Part shown: one piece after another, positions 1-11,050 of the stretch
Layout: each line of letters starts with the position of its first letter
Position numbering within the stretch: position 1 is the stretch's first letter
Origin: CAVZBT01 sp963773605
GTDB lineage: Bacteria; Acidobacteriota; UBA6911
Direction: 5' to 3'
Length of the DNA: 64,000 bases
Assembly (NCBI GenBank): GCA_963773605.1
Contig: CAVZBT010000006.1
Coordinates: 186,001-250,000 of the forward strand
The notes under the pieces: generated by a model
Told to the model about the DNA's origin: nothing
The model's database searches: none
Seen by the model: the letters and a program-made list of their open reading frames with translations, nothing else
Position numbers and translations under genes: made by a program

Positions 1-21
1 CAGAACCAGATCGTGTACTCT

Positions 22-1072
22 ATGGGACCGCGCCAGGAACCGGAGGTTCCGACGGCGCCTCCTGGCATGGTACGACCGTCACAAGCGTGCGCTCCCCTGG
101 CGCTCGGATCCCTCGCCCTACCGGGTGTGGGTCTCCGAGATCATGCTGCAACAGACCCAGGTCGCCACCGTGCTTCCCTACTACGAGCGGTTCCTGCAGC
201 GCTTTCCCGATCTGCGGTCGCTGGCCCTGGCGCGGGAGGAGGAGGTACTCGCGCTCTGGGCCGGGCTCGGCTACTACTCAAGGGGGCGGAACCTGCTGCT
301 TGCGGCGCGCAAGATCGTCGACGATTTCGGGGGGGAATTCCCCCGTGAGATGAACGACACGCTCGCGCTGCCGGGGGTCGGCAGGTACACGGCCTGCGCG
401 ATACAGTCGATTGCGTTCAACCGCAGGGAGCCGATCGTCGACGGCAACGTCAGACGCGTTGCGGCGCGGCTGCACGGCATTGCGTCGGGGGCCGCCGAAG
501 AGTTTTTCTGGGAGCAGGCGGCCGCATGGGTGCCTGCGGGACGCCCTGCCGATTTCAACCAGGCTCTCATGGAGCTGGGGGCGCTGGTTTGCGTCCCGCG
601 GCGGCCGAAGTGCCCCGAGTGCCCGGTGCGGTCGCTGTGTACGGCCCGCCGCGAGGGCATCCAGGACCGCATTCCCGCGCCACGCCGGAAACGCAAGCCG
701 GAGGAGGTCGTGCTGGTGGTGCTGCTGGCGTCGCGCCCGGGGCAGGTGCTGCTCTGCCGACAACCGGCGGAATCATTTGTGCCGGGCGTCTGGGGGTTGC
801 CGTCCCGCGGCGTGAAGGGATCGTCGGATCCGGGCCGCGCCGCGCGGCGCTTCGCCCGGGAACTGTTCCACACGAGGATACGGCTTCGAAGCCGGGCGCA
901 GGTAAACCACGCCATTACCCACAGAAGGATCGTGGCGCACATGGTCGAAGTGGACGGCACGGAAATCGGGGAGGTTCAATCCCCGCTCTGCTGGGTCGGT
1001 GCGGATCGCGCCGCAACCTTGATCACATCTTCCCTCTTCCGGAAGATCTTGCGCCCGAACTCTAGAGTGTAG
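22..1072 (+). CDS. mutY: A/G-specific adenine glycosylase MutY (one frameshift near the start)
   Basis: Base-excision repair enzyme that removes adenine mispaired with 8-oxoguanine. The body from about position 59 reads RRLLAWYDRHKRALPWR, then the helix-hairpin-helix LPGVGRYTA, the catalytic-Asp segment VDGNVRRV, and a 4Fe-4S motif C-x6-C-x2-C-x5-C (CVPRRPKCPECPVRSLC) near residue 190. The C-terminal third resembles the NUDIX-like 8-oxoG recognition domain (VVLVVLLASRPGQVLLC). The conserved frame stays open to the window edge without an ATG. An ATG at 22 gives MGPRQEPEVP and joins it if one extra A near position 57 is ignored, so I take 22 as the start; a start beyond the window is the alternative. 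About 349 aa, normal for the family. It is convergent with the next gene across a palindromic repeat. Confidence 0.9.
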
Positions 1073-1081
1073 CTTGTCGGT

Positions 1082-1208
1082 GTGGGCCGCGTCGGCTCAG
1101 TGGGCCGCGTCGGCTCGCCGCGGCCCGCGATCTCGCCCAACCCGTGGATTTCTCGATGGCCCTGCGGTTGTACTTCACTCAGGGCGGGGGCGGGCCGACC
1201 CCGCCCCC
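1082..1208. repeat. Family-2 interspersed element (~100 bp), copy 1
   Basis: It begins with a doubled GTGGGCCGCGTCGGCTC (1082 and 1100) and ends with the palindrome GGCGGGCCGACCCCGCC. The same two ends and the internal words GATCT.GCCCAACCCGTGGATT recur at 19720, 22828, 34409 (inverted) and 60474. Here it fills the space between two convergent genes, where its GC-rich hairpins could act as a bidirectional terminator (inference; there is no T-tract). Confidence 0.75.
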
Positions 1209-1217
1209 TTGGTCTCC

Positions 1218-2096
1218 TCACGCACCGAAATCGGCGAGTTTGCGGAGGGCGGGGAGGACCTCTTCCAACGGCGCTTTCGGGCGGCACTCCAGCGACACAT
1301 AACCCTGGTAGCGGTCCCCCAGATCGTAAATCGCGCGGAAGACGTTCCGGTAATTGATCTCCCCGGTCCCCGGTTCGTTGCGCCCCGGAACGTCGGCCAC
1401 GTGGAAATGGCCGGTGTGGGCGATGTAGGTACGGAGGTTGTCGATCAGGTTCCCCTCCATGATCTGCGTGTGGTAGAGGTCGAACAACAGCTTCACGTTC
1501 GGGCTTCCGACCCGATCGACCATTTCCGCGCCGTCGCGGATGAAATAGAGAAAGTAGCCGGCGTGATCGACAAAGGTGTTGAGCACCTCGACGATCGCAG
1601 TGATGCCGTTCTTTTCCAGCACGGGAGCGATCGCGCGCAACCCCGCCACCGCGCTCGACATCTGCTCCGCGCGGGTCAGCCCGCCCAGCTCGTTCCCCGT
1701 GAGGACGACCAGCCGCCTCGCACCCGCCTTGCGTGCCGCATCGAGCGCGAGCCGCATCTGCTCGAGGAAGCCGTCGCGTTCCCGAGGGTTCACGAGCCCG
1801 CACCCCGGGGCCGTCACGCCCTTGTTGGCGATCAGGCAGGCGCAATCGAGCCGGTGCTTCGGTTTTTCGGCGACGAACTCGTCGAGAAGTGCGGGGTTGC
1901 GCCAATCGAACATTTCGTAGCCGTTGTAGCGGTATTTCTCCAGCAGGGCCATCGCCTCGGGGACGGGACGCTTACCCATCATCCCCCACGTCAGCGACAG
2001 CAGCAATCCTCCGCCCGCTGCCTGCGGCAAGGCGCCGGCAAGCCTGGCAGAGGCCAACCCCACGCCGGAAAGTGTCAGGAACGACCGACGATCCAC
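1218..2096 (-). CDS. Tat-exported hydroxypyruvate isomerase-like TIM-barrel protein
   Basis: Sugar isomerase/epimerase of the hydroxypyruvate isomerase (AP endonuclease 2-like TIM barrel) type. The GTG start at 2096 follows a clear AAGGAGGT. The N-terminus VDRRSFLTLSGVGLA is a twin-arginine signal, so the folded protein is probably exported. Metal-site candidates are E in VEVLNT, D/H in FDLYHTQ, the H in GHFHVADVPGRNE, and E in SLECRPKA; this order matches the Hyi family. About 292 aa including the signal. The substrate cannot be deduced; exported relatives in Acidobacteriota and Planctomycetes are usually annotated only as TIM-barrel proteins. Confidence 0.85.
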   Translation of the reverse strand: MDRRSFLTLSGVGLASARLAGALPQAAGGGLLLSLTWGMMGKRPVPEAMALLEKYRYNGYEMFDWRNPALLDEFVAEKPKHRLDCACLIANKGVTAPGCGLVNPRERDGFLEQMRLALDAARKAGARRLVVLTGNELGGLTRAEQMSSAVAGLRAIAPVLEKNGITAIVEVLNTFVDHAGYFLYFIRDGAEMVDRVGSPNVKLLFDLYHTQIMEGNLIDNLRTYIAHTGHFHVADVPGRNEPGTGEINYRNVFRAIYDLGDRYQGYVSLECRPKAPLEEVLPALRKLADFGA

Positions 2097-2200
2097 ACGC
2101 ACCTCCTTCGCCGAAGAGATTCGGCGGCCATTGTAGCAGTGGCCCGCCCCGCGCGGAAACACAACACGTGGTGGCGCGTATTAGATTGTGGCAGGTGTGC

Positions 2201-5200
2201 ATGGGAGTCTGGGTGCTGGGATTGGTCATGGCGCTCAACGGAAGCGTCGCCGGGAAGGTCGTCGACGCGAAGGGGGCACCCGTTCCGGCCGCCGCCGTCC
2301 GTCTCACGGCGGCTGCGGGCGGCCCCTCGTTCGACACCGTGACGGAGTTGGATGGGACCTTCGCGTTCGCGGAGGCCCCGTCCGGCTCCTGTACGCTATC
2401 GATCGAAATGGCCGGATTCCAGAAAGTCGCCCTGCAGGTCGACCCCGCTGCCGACGGGGCAACCCGCCTCGCGCTAACCCTCGTGCGGGTCTCGTCCCCG
2501 CGCCCCGTCGCGGGCGCGCAGCCGTCTCCCGGCGCATTCCCGCGGCCCCGCACGGGACAAGGCTCACGACCCGCATTCGCGCAAATCGAGATGTCCGCCA
2601 CGGATGCCGCGTCGGCCTCGACCGGCGCGGCCCTGACCGCGGATGCCGCCACCCCGGCGCAGCAGGACGACGGCTCGGACCTGCTGGTCATTACGGGAAA
2701 CGCGAGCGCCAGCCTCGACTCGGGCGACTGGAACGACCCGGCCTTCCGGGCGCGCATGGCCGACATGGGCCAGCGGATGGGGTTCGGCGGTTTCGATCAG
2801 GCCGGGCGCTTCGGTCCGGGCGAGCGGGGCGAAGGAGGCTTGGGCGGGCCTGGCCCCGGCGGACCCGGGGCGGCCCCGGGATGGGCGGCGGCCCGCCGAT
2901 GGGAGGACCGATGGGGGGCGGGCGCGGTTTCGGCGCGATGGGCGGCCGCGCCAGACAACGGCAGCCCAGACTGAACGTGAGCGCGTTCAGCAACTACAGG
3001 AATTCCGCCCTGAACGCAAAGAGCTACTCCCTGACCGGGGCTGAGGTGTCGAAGCCCCTCCAGATTCAGAACAACTTCGGGCTCTCCGTCGGCGGTGTTT
3101 TGCCCTGGGGCGGCAGTGCCCAGGGCTCGTCGCGCCGGATGCAGCAGCCCGGGATGTGGTTCTTCAGCTACGAGGGGAGCCGCAACCGCAACCCGTTCGA
3201 CGTCCTCACCACGGTGCCGACCGAACTCGAGCGGGCGGGCGACTTTTCCCAGACCTCTTTGAGCGCCGGGCCTCTGGCCGGCCACGGCATCGCCCTCTAC
3301 GACCCGGAGTCGGGTTCGGAGTTCCCGGGGGGCCGGATCCCGGCGTCGCGCCTCAACCCGGCCGCTGTCGCCCTGCTGCAGTACATCCCGCTGCCGAACC
3401 TGCCCGGCTCCGTCCAGAACTTCACGATGCAGCGCGGGCTCGTCAACCGGTCCGACTCGTTTTCGGGACGCATCAACACCCGCCTGTCGGCGAAGGACAA
3501 CGCATTCGTGAACTACAGCTTCCGGCGCGGCGACGCTCTGACGAGCCAGATCTTCCCGGAGCTCGACACCGACCGGAACAACCGCGCCCAGAACCTCGGC
3601 ATAGGCGGTGTCCACCGGTTCCAGCCGCGCCTCATCCTGAATTACAGGGTCTCGCTCAACCGCGTCCGCACAACGAGCACGAATCCGTTTTCTTACACGA
3701 ACGACGTCGAGGGGGCGCTCGGGATCTCCGGCGTGTCGCGCGAACCGGTGAACTTCGGCATTCCGACGCTCATGTTCACAAACTACGGCGACTTGCAGGT
3801 GGGCAACCCGGCGCTCCTGCGCACCCAGACGATTACCCTGGGCGCCGGGGTGTCGAAGCTGGGGACAAAGCACAGCCTCCGGACCGGGGGGGACCTCAGC
3901 TGGAATCAGCGCAACAACAACACCGACCCGAACGCGCGCGGGACTTTCGAGTTCACCGGCTTCGCCACCAGCGCTTTCACGGCCGGCGGTAAGCCCGTCG
4001 CCGCGACCGGGTACGACTTTGCCGATTTCCTGCTCGGGCTCCCCTACGGCACGTCACGGCGCTATGGCAGCAGCGACAACTACCTGGGCAACAAGTCCGT
4101 GAACTTCTTCGTGCAGGACAACTGGCGCGCGCGGCCGAACCTGACCCTCAACATCGGGCTGCGGTACGAATACATCCAGCCGCTTTACGAGAAGTACGAC
4201 CACATGGTCAGCCTGGACGCGGGTCCCGGGTTCCAGCAGGTCGCGCAGGTCTTTCCCGGCCGGAGCGGGCCCTACACCGGCGCTTTCCCGCGCTCGCTGC
4301 TCTTTTCCGACAAAAACAACTTCGCGCCGCGGATCGGCGTCGCGTGGAAACCGACTCCAGGTTCGAGGATGGTGGTCCGGGCCGGCTACGGCATCCTCTA
4401 CAACCCGTCGGTCTACCCGTACATCGCGGGACAGCTCGTCGGGCAGCCCCCGTTTGCGGTGACCCAGACCCTGCTAACGACCCTCGCGGATCCGCTGACT
4501 CTGCAGGCCGGGTTCCCGGCCGATCCGTCGGTCACGATTCGAAACTCGTACGCCATCGACCCCCATTACCGGATCGGCTACGTCCAGCAGTGGAACCTGA
4601 ACGTGCAGATGCCGCTGCTGAAGGTCTATGTCGTCGAGGCGGGCTACCTCGGCTCGAAGGGGACGAGGCTCGATCTGCTGCGCGCACCCAACCGCGCGCC
4701 TTCAGGCGTGTCGCCGGGCGCGACCGAGGGCTCGCTGGCCATCGGCAACGCCGGGTACTTCCTCTACCAGCAGTCTGGGGCGAATTCGGTGCTGCACAGC
4801 TTGCGGCTGCGCGTCGCCCGCAGGCTGGCCAACGGCTTTCGGATCGAAAACTCCTACACGCTGTCCAAGAGCATCGACAACGCGTCCGGGATCGGCGGAG
4901 CGTCTATGCTCGTCGCACAGAACGACGCGAACCTGTATGCGGAGCGCTCGCTGAGCAGTTTCGACCAGCGGCACCGGTTTCAATCGAGCTTCAATTACGC
5001 GCTTCCCATAGGCCTGAACCGGAGATTCCTGTCGGGAGCGTCCGCGAGCGTTCAGAATTTCGTTTCCGGATGGGAAATCAGCGGCACCTACCAGTTGAAC
5101 AGCGGGCAGCCGCTGACGGCGAGAATTCTGGGGAACGTGAGCAACAACAGCGGCACCGGCTCCTTTTCATCGGAGCGTCCCGACAGCACGGGTGTTTCTC

Positions 5201-5523
5201 CTGCTCTCTCCCGCGACGAGCGCAACACCTCGGTTTTCTTCAACACCCTGGCCTTCGCGATACCGGCCGCGGGGACGTTCGGCAACGCGGGCCGGTTCAC
5301 GATTATCGGGCCGGGGTCGAACCTGCTGAATCTTTCGTTGCGCAAGAACTTCCGCCTCAACGAGGGAACCAGGAGGCTGGAGTTCCGCTGGCAGGTGACC
5401 AACGCCCTGAACCACCCGAACTACGCGGGCGTCGGGACCGTCGTCAACGCGCTCAACTTCGGCAGGGTCACCGGTGTCAGCGCCATGCGGCAGATGGAAA
5501 TCGGGCTGCGGCTCAATTTCTGA
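2201..5523 (+). CDS. Oar-like TonB-dependent receptor-type barrel protein, apparently without a plug (one frameshift)
   Basis: Outer-membrane protein of the large acidobacterial carboxypeptidase-regulatory/TonB-receptor family. The N-terminus MGVWVLGLVMA is a short signal, followed by a CnaB-like regulatory domain (about residues 12-90, ending LALTLVRV) and a Gly/Pro/Met-rich linker. The barrel begins NVSAFSNYRNSALNAKSYSL and continues to the C-terminal MRQMEIGLRLNF, a typical terminal strand ending in Phe. I see no recognisable plug domain between linker and barrel. Frame is lost once near 2875 in the Gly/Pro-rich stretch (net one base missing), giving about 1107 aa when repaired. It ends 12 nt before the VWA gene, so they are probably co-transcribed. 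The ligand is unknown. Confidence 0.85.
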
Positions 5524-5535
5524 CACAGGACGGAG

Positions 5536-7708
5536 ATGCATCCAGAAACGACAGGCACGAGGCCGCCACACAAACGCCGCAGGCTGCCGGCCTTCGCCCT
5601 CTGGCTGATGTCGCTGGCCGGGGCCGTCGTCCTGGCGCGGCAGGAAGCGGCGCCGCCCACTGGCGCGACGCCCGAACAGAGGCGGCCGACCACATTCCGG
5701 GTGCGCTCCGACCTCGTGGTGGTCGACGTCACCGTGCGCGACAAAAAGGGCCAACTCGTCCCCGACCTCAAACGGGAGGATTTCCGGATCTTTGAAAACA
5801 ACCGCCGCGAGGAGATCGTCACGTTCTCGCTCGAGGACATTCCCGCCCAGCCCGCCGCGGCCGAACCTGTCCAGCCGGGCGCGCAGGCGGCGCCGGCGGC
5901 GATCAATCTGGGGACCCTGCCCCGGGCAGAGCGCCGCGGCCAGGTGCTGGCCGACAAACGGCTCCTGATCCTCTTCTTCGATCTCTCCTCGCTCGGCGAG
6001 GAGGACCTGGCGAGGTCCGTCACGACCGCGGAGGCGTACGTCGCGCGCCGCAGCGGCCCGCACGACCTGATCGCCGTCGCCACCTACAGCAGCACTGCTC
6101 CAGGTCGTGCAGGACCTGACCAACGACCGGGGCGTCCTGGCCGAAAAACTGAAGCAATTGAACCCCATGGCTGCCGACACGACCGCCGCCGACAGCCAGT
6201 CGGACGATGACTCGGCCGCCTCCGACGAGGTGTTTGTCCCGGACGACGTGCAGTTCAACCTTTTCAATACGGACCGGAGGCTCGCGGCCCTGACGGCGCT
6301 GGCCCGGGAGTACGGCGAATACCCGGAGCGCAAGTCGCTGATTTACTTTTCGGGTACCGTGCAGACCACCGGGTCGGAAAACCAGTCGCAAATCCGCGCC
6401 GCGATCGACGCCGCCAACCAGGCCAACCTGAGCATCTACACGGTCGACAGCGGCGGGCTGGCCGCCTTGCCGCCCGGGGGCGCCGCTTCAGAGCGAGGCG
6501 GGGGCGCGCGGGGGTTATTCTCGGGGAGCGGCGTGACGGGGCAGTTCGACGCCCTATCCGCATCGCAGGAGACCCTGACCACGCTCGCCCACGACACCGG
6601 CGGCACGTCGTTCCAGGACTCGAACGACCTCGCCCCGGTGTTCGACAAAGTCCTCGACGACACCCGGACGTACTACGTGCTCGGTTACTACTCCTCCAAC
6701 GCCGTCGAGGACGGCAAGTTTCGGAGAATCCGGGTGGAGGTGAGCCGACCCGACTTGAAGATCGCCCACCGGCCCGGCTACTTCGCCGCGAAACAATTCA
6801 GCAAACTCACCCGGACCGAGCGCGACCGCCAGCTGGAGGAGGCGCTCGAACTCGACCGGCCGTTCTCGGACGTCCCTTTCATTCTTCAGGCGGCCTCGTT
6901 CCGGGAAGACGCCCGGACGACAACCGTCCCCGTGTCGCTTCAGGTCGCCGGCGACGGGATCCGGTTCGAGGAGAAGAACGACCGGCGCGAAGCGCATTTT
7001 GAATTCCTGGCCCGCATCAGGGAAAGCACCGGGCGCGTCGCGGCGGTGGCGCGCGACACCGTCCAGGTGCGGCTGCCGATTCCGAAGGCGGAAAAAATCC
7101 AGACGGGCCAGATCCTGTACAACACCGGATTCCAGCTGCGCCCCGGGGAATACAAGCTGAAATTCATCGTGCGCGACAATGCCACCGGACGCCTCGGCAG
7201 CTTCGAGCAGGGGCTCACGGTTCCGCTGCTCGACGGCAAGACGCTCCAGACCAGCTCCGTGGTCCTGGGCAACCGTCTGGTCGGCGCGGCCGAAGAGATC
7301 CGGGGGGTCCAACACGAGGGTCCGGCCGGACGCTTCGAGGGACCCGGGCTGGACCGGGACCCCATGGTGATCGACGGCCGGCGGCTGGTCCCCAACATGG
7401 GCAACATCTTCGCCGGTGGACAGACGCTCTACACGTATTTTCAGGTGTACGGCGCCGCCGAAGACCCGCAGACGCGCAAGCCGGCGCTCGAAGCCTACCT
7501 CCTGTTCCTGGACAACAAGACGAGGGTGCGCGAATCGCAGCCGCTCCGGGTGCAGGAGTGGACCAAGGGGAACCCCGGGGTGGCGACGGTCGCCATTTCC
7601 CTGCCCCTGCGCGGTCTCAAGAAGGGCGCCTACACCCTGCAGGTGCACCTGCGCGACAGCATCACCGACGCCAACATCTACCGCCGCGTCCCGGTAGTCG
7701 TAAACTGA
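5536..7708 (+). CDS. VWFA-related domain protein, acidobacterial type (one frameshift)
   Basis: Exported von Willebrand factor A-domain protein. After an N-terminal hydrophobic signal (about residues 20-38) comes the typical opening FRVRSDLVVVDVTVRD, then DLKREDFRIFENN, then a VWA domain with LLILFFDLSSL near residue 145. The closing part contains TRTYYVLGYYS, characteristic of the acidobacterial VWFA family, followed by about 300 residues of beta-rich sequence with no domain I can name. One extra base near 6092 breaks the frame: reading TYSST, skipping a G, then LQVVQDLTNDR restores it. Repaired length is about 723 aa. It follows the barrel gene directly and may work with it at the envelope; that role is inferred from context only. 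Confidence 0.85.
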
Positions 7709-7710
7709 TC

Positions 7711-7797
7711 TGGAGTGCGGCGGCTCGACGCCGCTTTCGCCGGTTGCACTGGATCGGCAGGCGTGTGCCCAAGGGCGGCGCTTGGGCGCCGCACTCC
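7711..7797. repeat. Family-1 palindromic interspersed repeat, copy a
   Basis: GGAGTGCGG at one end and CCGCACTCC at the other, with internal hairpins GGCGGCTCGACGCCGC and GGCGCTTGGGCGCC around the core word TGGATCGGCAG. It lies 3 nt after the VWA stop codon. Further copies are at 7832, 11210 (three in tandem), 14660, 17644, 24629, 32377, 40191, 40421 (partial) and 62865 (partial). Confidence 0.85.
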
Positions 7798-7831
7798 AAA
7801 TTGCGATCCGATCGATAACTACCCGGGTTCC

Positions 7832-7942
7832 GGAGTGCGGTGCCTTGGCACCGCTGTCGCGGTTGCGCTAGGCCGGCGGGTGTGAGCCCAAGGTCGGCAC
7901 CTAGGCGCCGACCCCAAAGCGGCGTCGAGCCGCCGCACTCCA
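7832..7942. repeat. Family-1 palindromic interspersed repeat, copy b
   Basis: A full-length copy with three hairpin modules in order: GGTGCCTTGGCACC, GGTCGGCACCTAGGCGCCGACC and GGCGTCGAGCCGCC, bounded by GGAGTGCGG and CCGCACTCC. The remaining 7943-8089 has no recognisable gene and holds only the ribosome-binding site GGAGGA before the next gene. Confidence 0.85.
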
Positions 7943-8089
7943 GAGAGGAAAAATTCCCTGACCACGATCGGGCGGGCGGCGGGTGACGGGCTCGGGCGGG
8001 GTTTGTAATCCATTGTTGCATTTGCTCTTTCCAGCTGCGCCTGGTTCGCTGGTACGGGGATTGCGGCAGGGATCCGTGCAGGAGGATCC

Positions 8090-9688
8090 ATGTCGCGATT
8101 CAGATTAGAAATTTCCTTCGTCTTTGTTGTCCTACTGGGGCAGATTCCGCTTTCCGCCGGTCAGACCACGACCGAGCCCGTGCAGGCTGTGCGCGAAGTC
8201 ACCGCGACGCGGGAAAGCCTCGCCCTGACTTACCCCGAGGGCACCACCATCGGCGTCAAGTTGCGGGGTACCCAGCGCCTGCCGCGTGCCAGCGGCGAGG
8301 CGAAGGTGGAGCGCCGGCGCGGCATGACCGAGATCGAGATCGAGCTCGACGAGATGAAGCCCGCGTCTCTCTTCGGGGGCGACTTCAACGCCTTCGTCCT
8401 GTGGACCGTATCGCCCGAAGGGATTGCCAAAAACGCCGGAGAGTTCATCCTCCAGGGCAACCGGAGCAAGCTGAATGTCTCGACTCCCCTGACGACCTTC
8501 GGCATGTTCGTCACCGCGGAGCCGCATTTCCTGGTCACCTCCCCGAGCCGGTTCGTCGTGCTCGAAAACACCAGGCCCGCGAACAACATCACGGGCGGAC
8601 TGCTCGGCATGTCGCAGATCAAGTACAAAGGGGCCGACGGCCTATACAGGTTTGACCGCGAGACTCTGTCGGTAGTGGACGAAGCCAAAGGCGAGACCCG
8701 GTCCGACCTCGCGCAGGCCGAAACGGCGGTTGATCTCGCCGTCCGCGCCCGGGCGGAGCAGTTCGCCCCGGCGGAACTGGCCAAGGCGCGCGAAGCCCTC
8801 GACAAGGCCCGGGCGGCCGCCGGGCACGACACCGACAAGCGGCAGGTCATGCTGCTGGGCCACGACGTCGTGCGACAGGCGGTAGAAGCGCAGACCGAGG
8901 CCGAAGAACGCGCGTTCCAGGCGGCGCTCGATGCCGAGCGGCGCGAGCATGTCGAGGAAACCCACCGCCTGTCGGAGTCGATCAAGGCCGCTCAGTCCGA
9001 CGCCGAACGCGCCCGCCTCGAAGCGGAGCAGCGTGAACTGCAGCTGAAGATCGAGCAGGACGCCCGCTCCGCGGCGCAGAAGCTGGCCGCGGAGGAGGCC
9101 GCGAAGGCGGCAGAGGAGGCGCGGCTGAGGCGCGACGCCGAGGAACGCGCCGGGCAGGCGCAGCTCCAGGCGCAGCAGCTCGCCACCGCCAAGTCCGAGG
9201 CTGAGCAGGAAGCCGAACGCGCGCGGCAGGAGGCCGAACGCGCCCGACAGGAGCAGGAGCGGGCCCGGGCCCAGATGCAGGAGGCGCTCAGCAAAGTAGC
9301 GGAGACGCGGGAAACCGCGCGCGGCCTGATCGTGAACATTCCGGACATCCTGTTCGATTTCAACAAGTCGACCCTGCGGACACACGGGCGCGAGGTCCTG
9401 AGCAAGATTGCCGGGATCCTGCTGGTGGCCCAGGGCTACAACCTCAAGCTCGAAGGGCACACCGACAGCGTCGGGAGCGAGGAATACAACCAGAAGCTCT
9501 CCGAACGCCGCGCCGAGTCCGTCCGGGATTACCTGGCCGAGGCTGGCCTTGCCCCGAGCCTCATGACGTCCGGGGGGTTCGGCAAGACCCAGCCGGTCGC
9601 ATCCAACAGCACGGCCGCGGGCCGGCAGCGCAACCGGCGCGTGGAGATTGTGATCGAGAACGTGCAGCAGACCACGTTGACCCGCTGA
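8090..9688 (+). CDS. OmpA-family peptidoglycan-binding protein with long coiled coil
   Basis: Exported envelope protein. Signal peptide at residues 1-25 (FVFVVLLGQIPLSAG), a beta-rich N-terminal domain to about residue 200, a DUF4398-like helical part (FAPAELAKAREALDKA), and a very long Ala/Glu/Arg coiled coil (about 260-415). The C-terminal OmpA domain has FDFNKSTL, then LEGHTDSVGSEEYNQKLSERR near residue 455; the conserved Asp and Arg that bind diaminopimelate are present. 532 aa, intact. ATG at 8090 follows GGAGGATCC. It probably links the outer membrane to peptidoglycan. It sits between two VWA genes in a run of envelope genes on the plus strand. Confidence 0.9.
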   Translation: MSRFRLEISFVFVVLLGQIPLSAGQTTTEPVQAVREVTATRESLALTYPEGTTIGVKLRGTQRLPRASGEAKVERRRGMTEIEIELDEMKPASLFGGDFNAFVLWTVSPEGIAKNAGEFILQGNRSKLNVSTPLTTFGMFVTAEPHFLVTSPSRFVVLENTRPANNITGGLLGMSQIKYKGADGLYRFDRETLSVVDEAKGETRSDLAQAETAVDLAVRARAEQFAPAELAKAREALDKARAAAGHDTDKRQVMLLGHDVVRQAVEAQTEAEERAFQAALDAERREHVEETHRLSESIKAAQSDAERARLEAEQRELQLKIEQDARSAAQKLAAEEAAKAAEEARLRRDAEERAGQAQLQAQQLATAKSEAEQEAERARQEAERARQEQERARAQMQEALSKVAETRETARGLIVNIPDILFDFNKSTLRTHGREVLSKIAGILLVAQGYNLKLEGHTDSVGSEEYNQKLSERRAESVRDYLAEAGLAPSLMTSGGFGKTQPVASNSTAAGRQRNRRVEIVIENVQQTTLTR

Positions 9689-9704
9689 GTGCGGCGGAGG
9701 AGCT

Positions 9705-11021
9705 ATGCGGCCCACTCCTGGAGTACGCGTCCCCCGGATGGCAGCCTTCGCGGCGGCGACGCTTCTCCTCCTGGGGTGGACCGTCGCGGCCCAGAACCTG
9801 CCACAGCAGGGGCGTATTGCGGGGAGAGTAACCTCGGCCGACGGGACGCCGATCGGGTCGGCCCGTGTCGGCGTCATCGATGAATCGACGGCGGCGATGC
9901 TGGTGCGCGAGACGGACGCCGCCGGCCGTTTTCAGGCCGAGGGGCTGCATCCGGGGCACCGGTACCGCGTCGTCGTCGCCCGGTTCGGCTACACTACGCG
10001 AACCCTCGACAGGATTGTCCCCGGCCGCAACGAGCTGGCAGTCCAGTTGACTGCTACCGGCGCAGCGGCGGCACGAAGTTCTCCGGCAGGGAACGTGCCG
10101 CCGCCCGCCGCGGAAGCCGAAGCGGCGCCGACGTTCAAGGTCGCAGTCGGGTTGGTTACGCTCAACGTGTCGGTGAAGGACGCGTCCGGGGCGCCCGTGC
10201 GGGGCCTGACCAAGAGCGATTTTTCGGTATTCGAGCAGGGGGCGCCGCAGGAGATCGCCCACTTCTCCGAGGAAAACACTCCAGCCAGCTTTGTCGTGCT
10301 GCTCGACACGAGTAGCAGCATGGAAGGCCCGCAGATCCGCGAGGCGAAACGCGCGGCGCTCGAGTTTGTCGAGCAGAGCCGCCCCGCCGACGAGTTGGCG
10401 CTCGTCGCCTTCGACGACCGTATCGAATTGCTGCAGCCGCTCACCCAGGAGCGCTCCGGAGTGCGGGCGGCGATCGACAGGCTTTCTGCCCGCGGGGGCA
10501 CCGCGCTGTACGACGCCCTCGCCGAGGGTGTCGCGCTGATGCGCAGCGCCCGCTACCCGCGCCGTTTCGTCGTCGTCTTCAGCGACGGGATCGATGCCGA
10601 CAGCCGCCGCAAGTTCAGCGACGTCGAGCGGCTGGTGGAGGCGTCGGACGTCGTGGTCTTCGCCGTGGGCGAGTATCTCGGGCCGGAACGGGCGCAGTTC
10701 ATGACCGGTTCCCGGTACTACAAAGAACCGGCGTTGGAAGTGAATTACAATCCAGTGTGGGTGCTTCGGCAGATGTCGGACGTTTCCGGCGGTGCCGCGT
10801 TCTTCCCGGAGGCCGGCCAGCCGTTGTCCGGCTTCTTCGCCCGGATCGCCAGGGAAATCCAGGACCAGTACGTTCTCGGATACGTTCCCCCGCCCCCGTC
10901 GCCGCAATCGGAGTTCCGGAAGATCGAGGTCAAGATTAACCCCGCACGGCCGGGTGTGACGGTGCGGACACGGAAGGGGTACCTGAGTCCGGGCACGGGC
11001 CCGCTGACTCGGAATCGTTGA
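9705..11021 (+). CDS. VWFA-related protein with N-terminal carboxypeptidase-regulatory domain
   Basis: Exported VWA protein, 438 aa and intact. Signal peptide (residues 12-29, AAATLLLLGWTVAA), then a CnaB-like regulatory domain (GRIAGRVTSADGTPIGSARV, to about 115), then the acidobacterial VWFA opening VTLNVSVKDASG. The MIDAS motif D-T-S-S-S falls near residue 200 in FVVLLDTSSSMEG, and the conserved GGTALYDAL and FSDGIDADS follow. The ending QDQYVLGYVPP and VRTRKGYLSP is typical of the family. It starts 16 nt after the OmpA gene, suggesting one transcript. The metal site looks complete, unlike some family members. Confidence 0.9.
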   Translation: MRPTPGVRVPRMAAFAAATLLLLGWTVAAQNLPQQGRIAGRVTSADGTPIGSARVGVIDESTAAMLVRETDAAGRFQAEGLHPGHRYRVVVARFGYTTRTLDRIVPGRNELAVQLTATGAAAARSSPAGNVPPPAAEAEAAPTFKVAVGLVTLNVSVKDASGAPVRGLTKSDFSVFEQGAPQEIAHFSEENTPASFVVLLDTSSSMEGPQIREAKRAALEFVEQSRPADELALVAFDDRIELLQPLTQERSGVRAAIDRLSARGGTALYDALAEGVALMRSARYPRRFVVVFSDGIDADSRRKFSDVERLVEASDVVVFAVGEYLGPERAQFMTGSRYYKEPALEVNYNPVWVLRQMSDVSGGAAFFPEAGQPLSGFFARIAREIQDQYVLGYVPPPPSPQSEFRKIEVKINPARPGVTVRTRKGYLSPGTGPLTRNR

Positions 11022-11050
11022 ACAATCCACGAACGCAAAGAGGAGGTACC

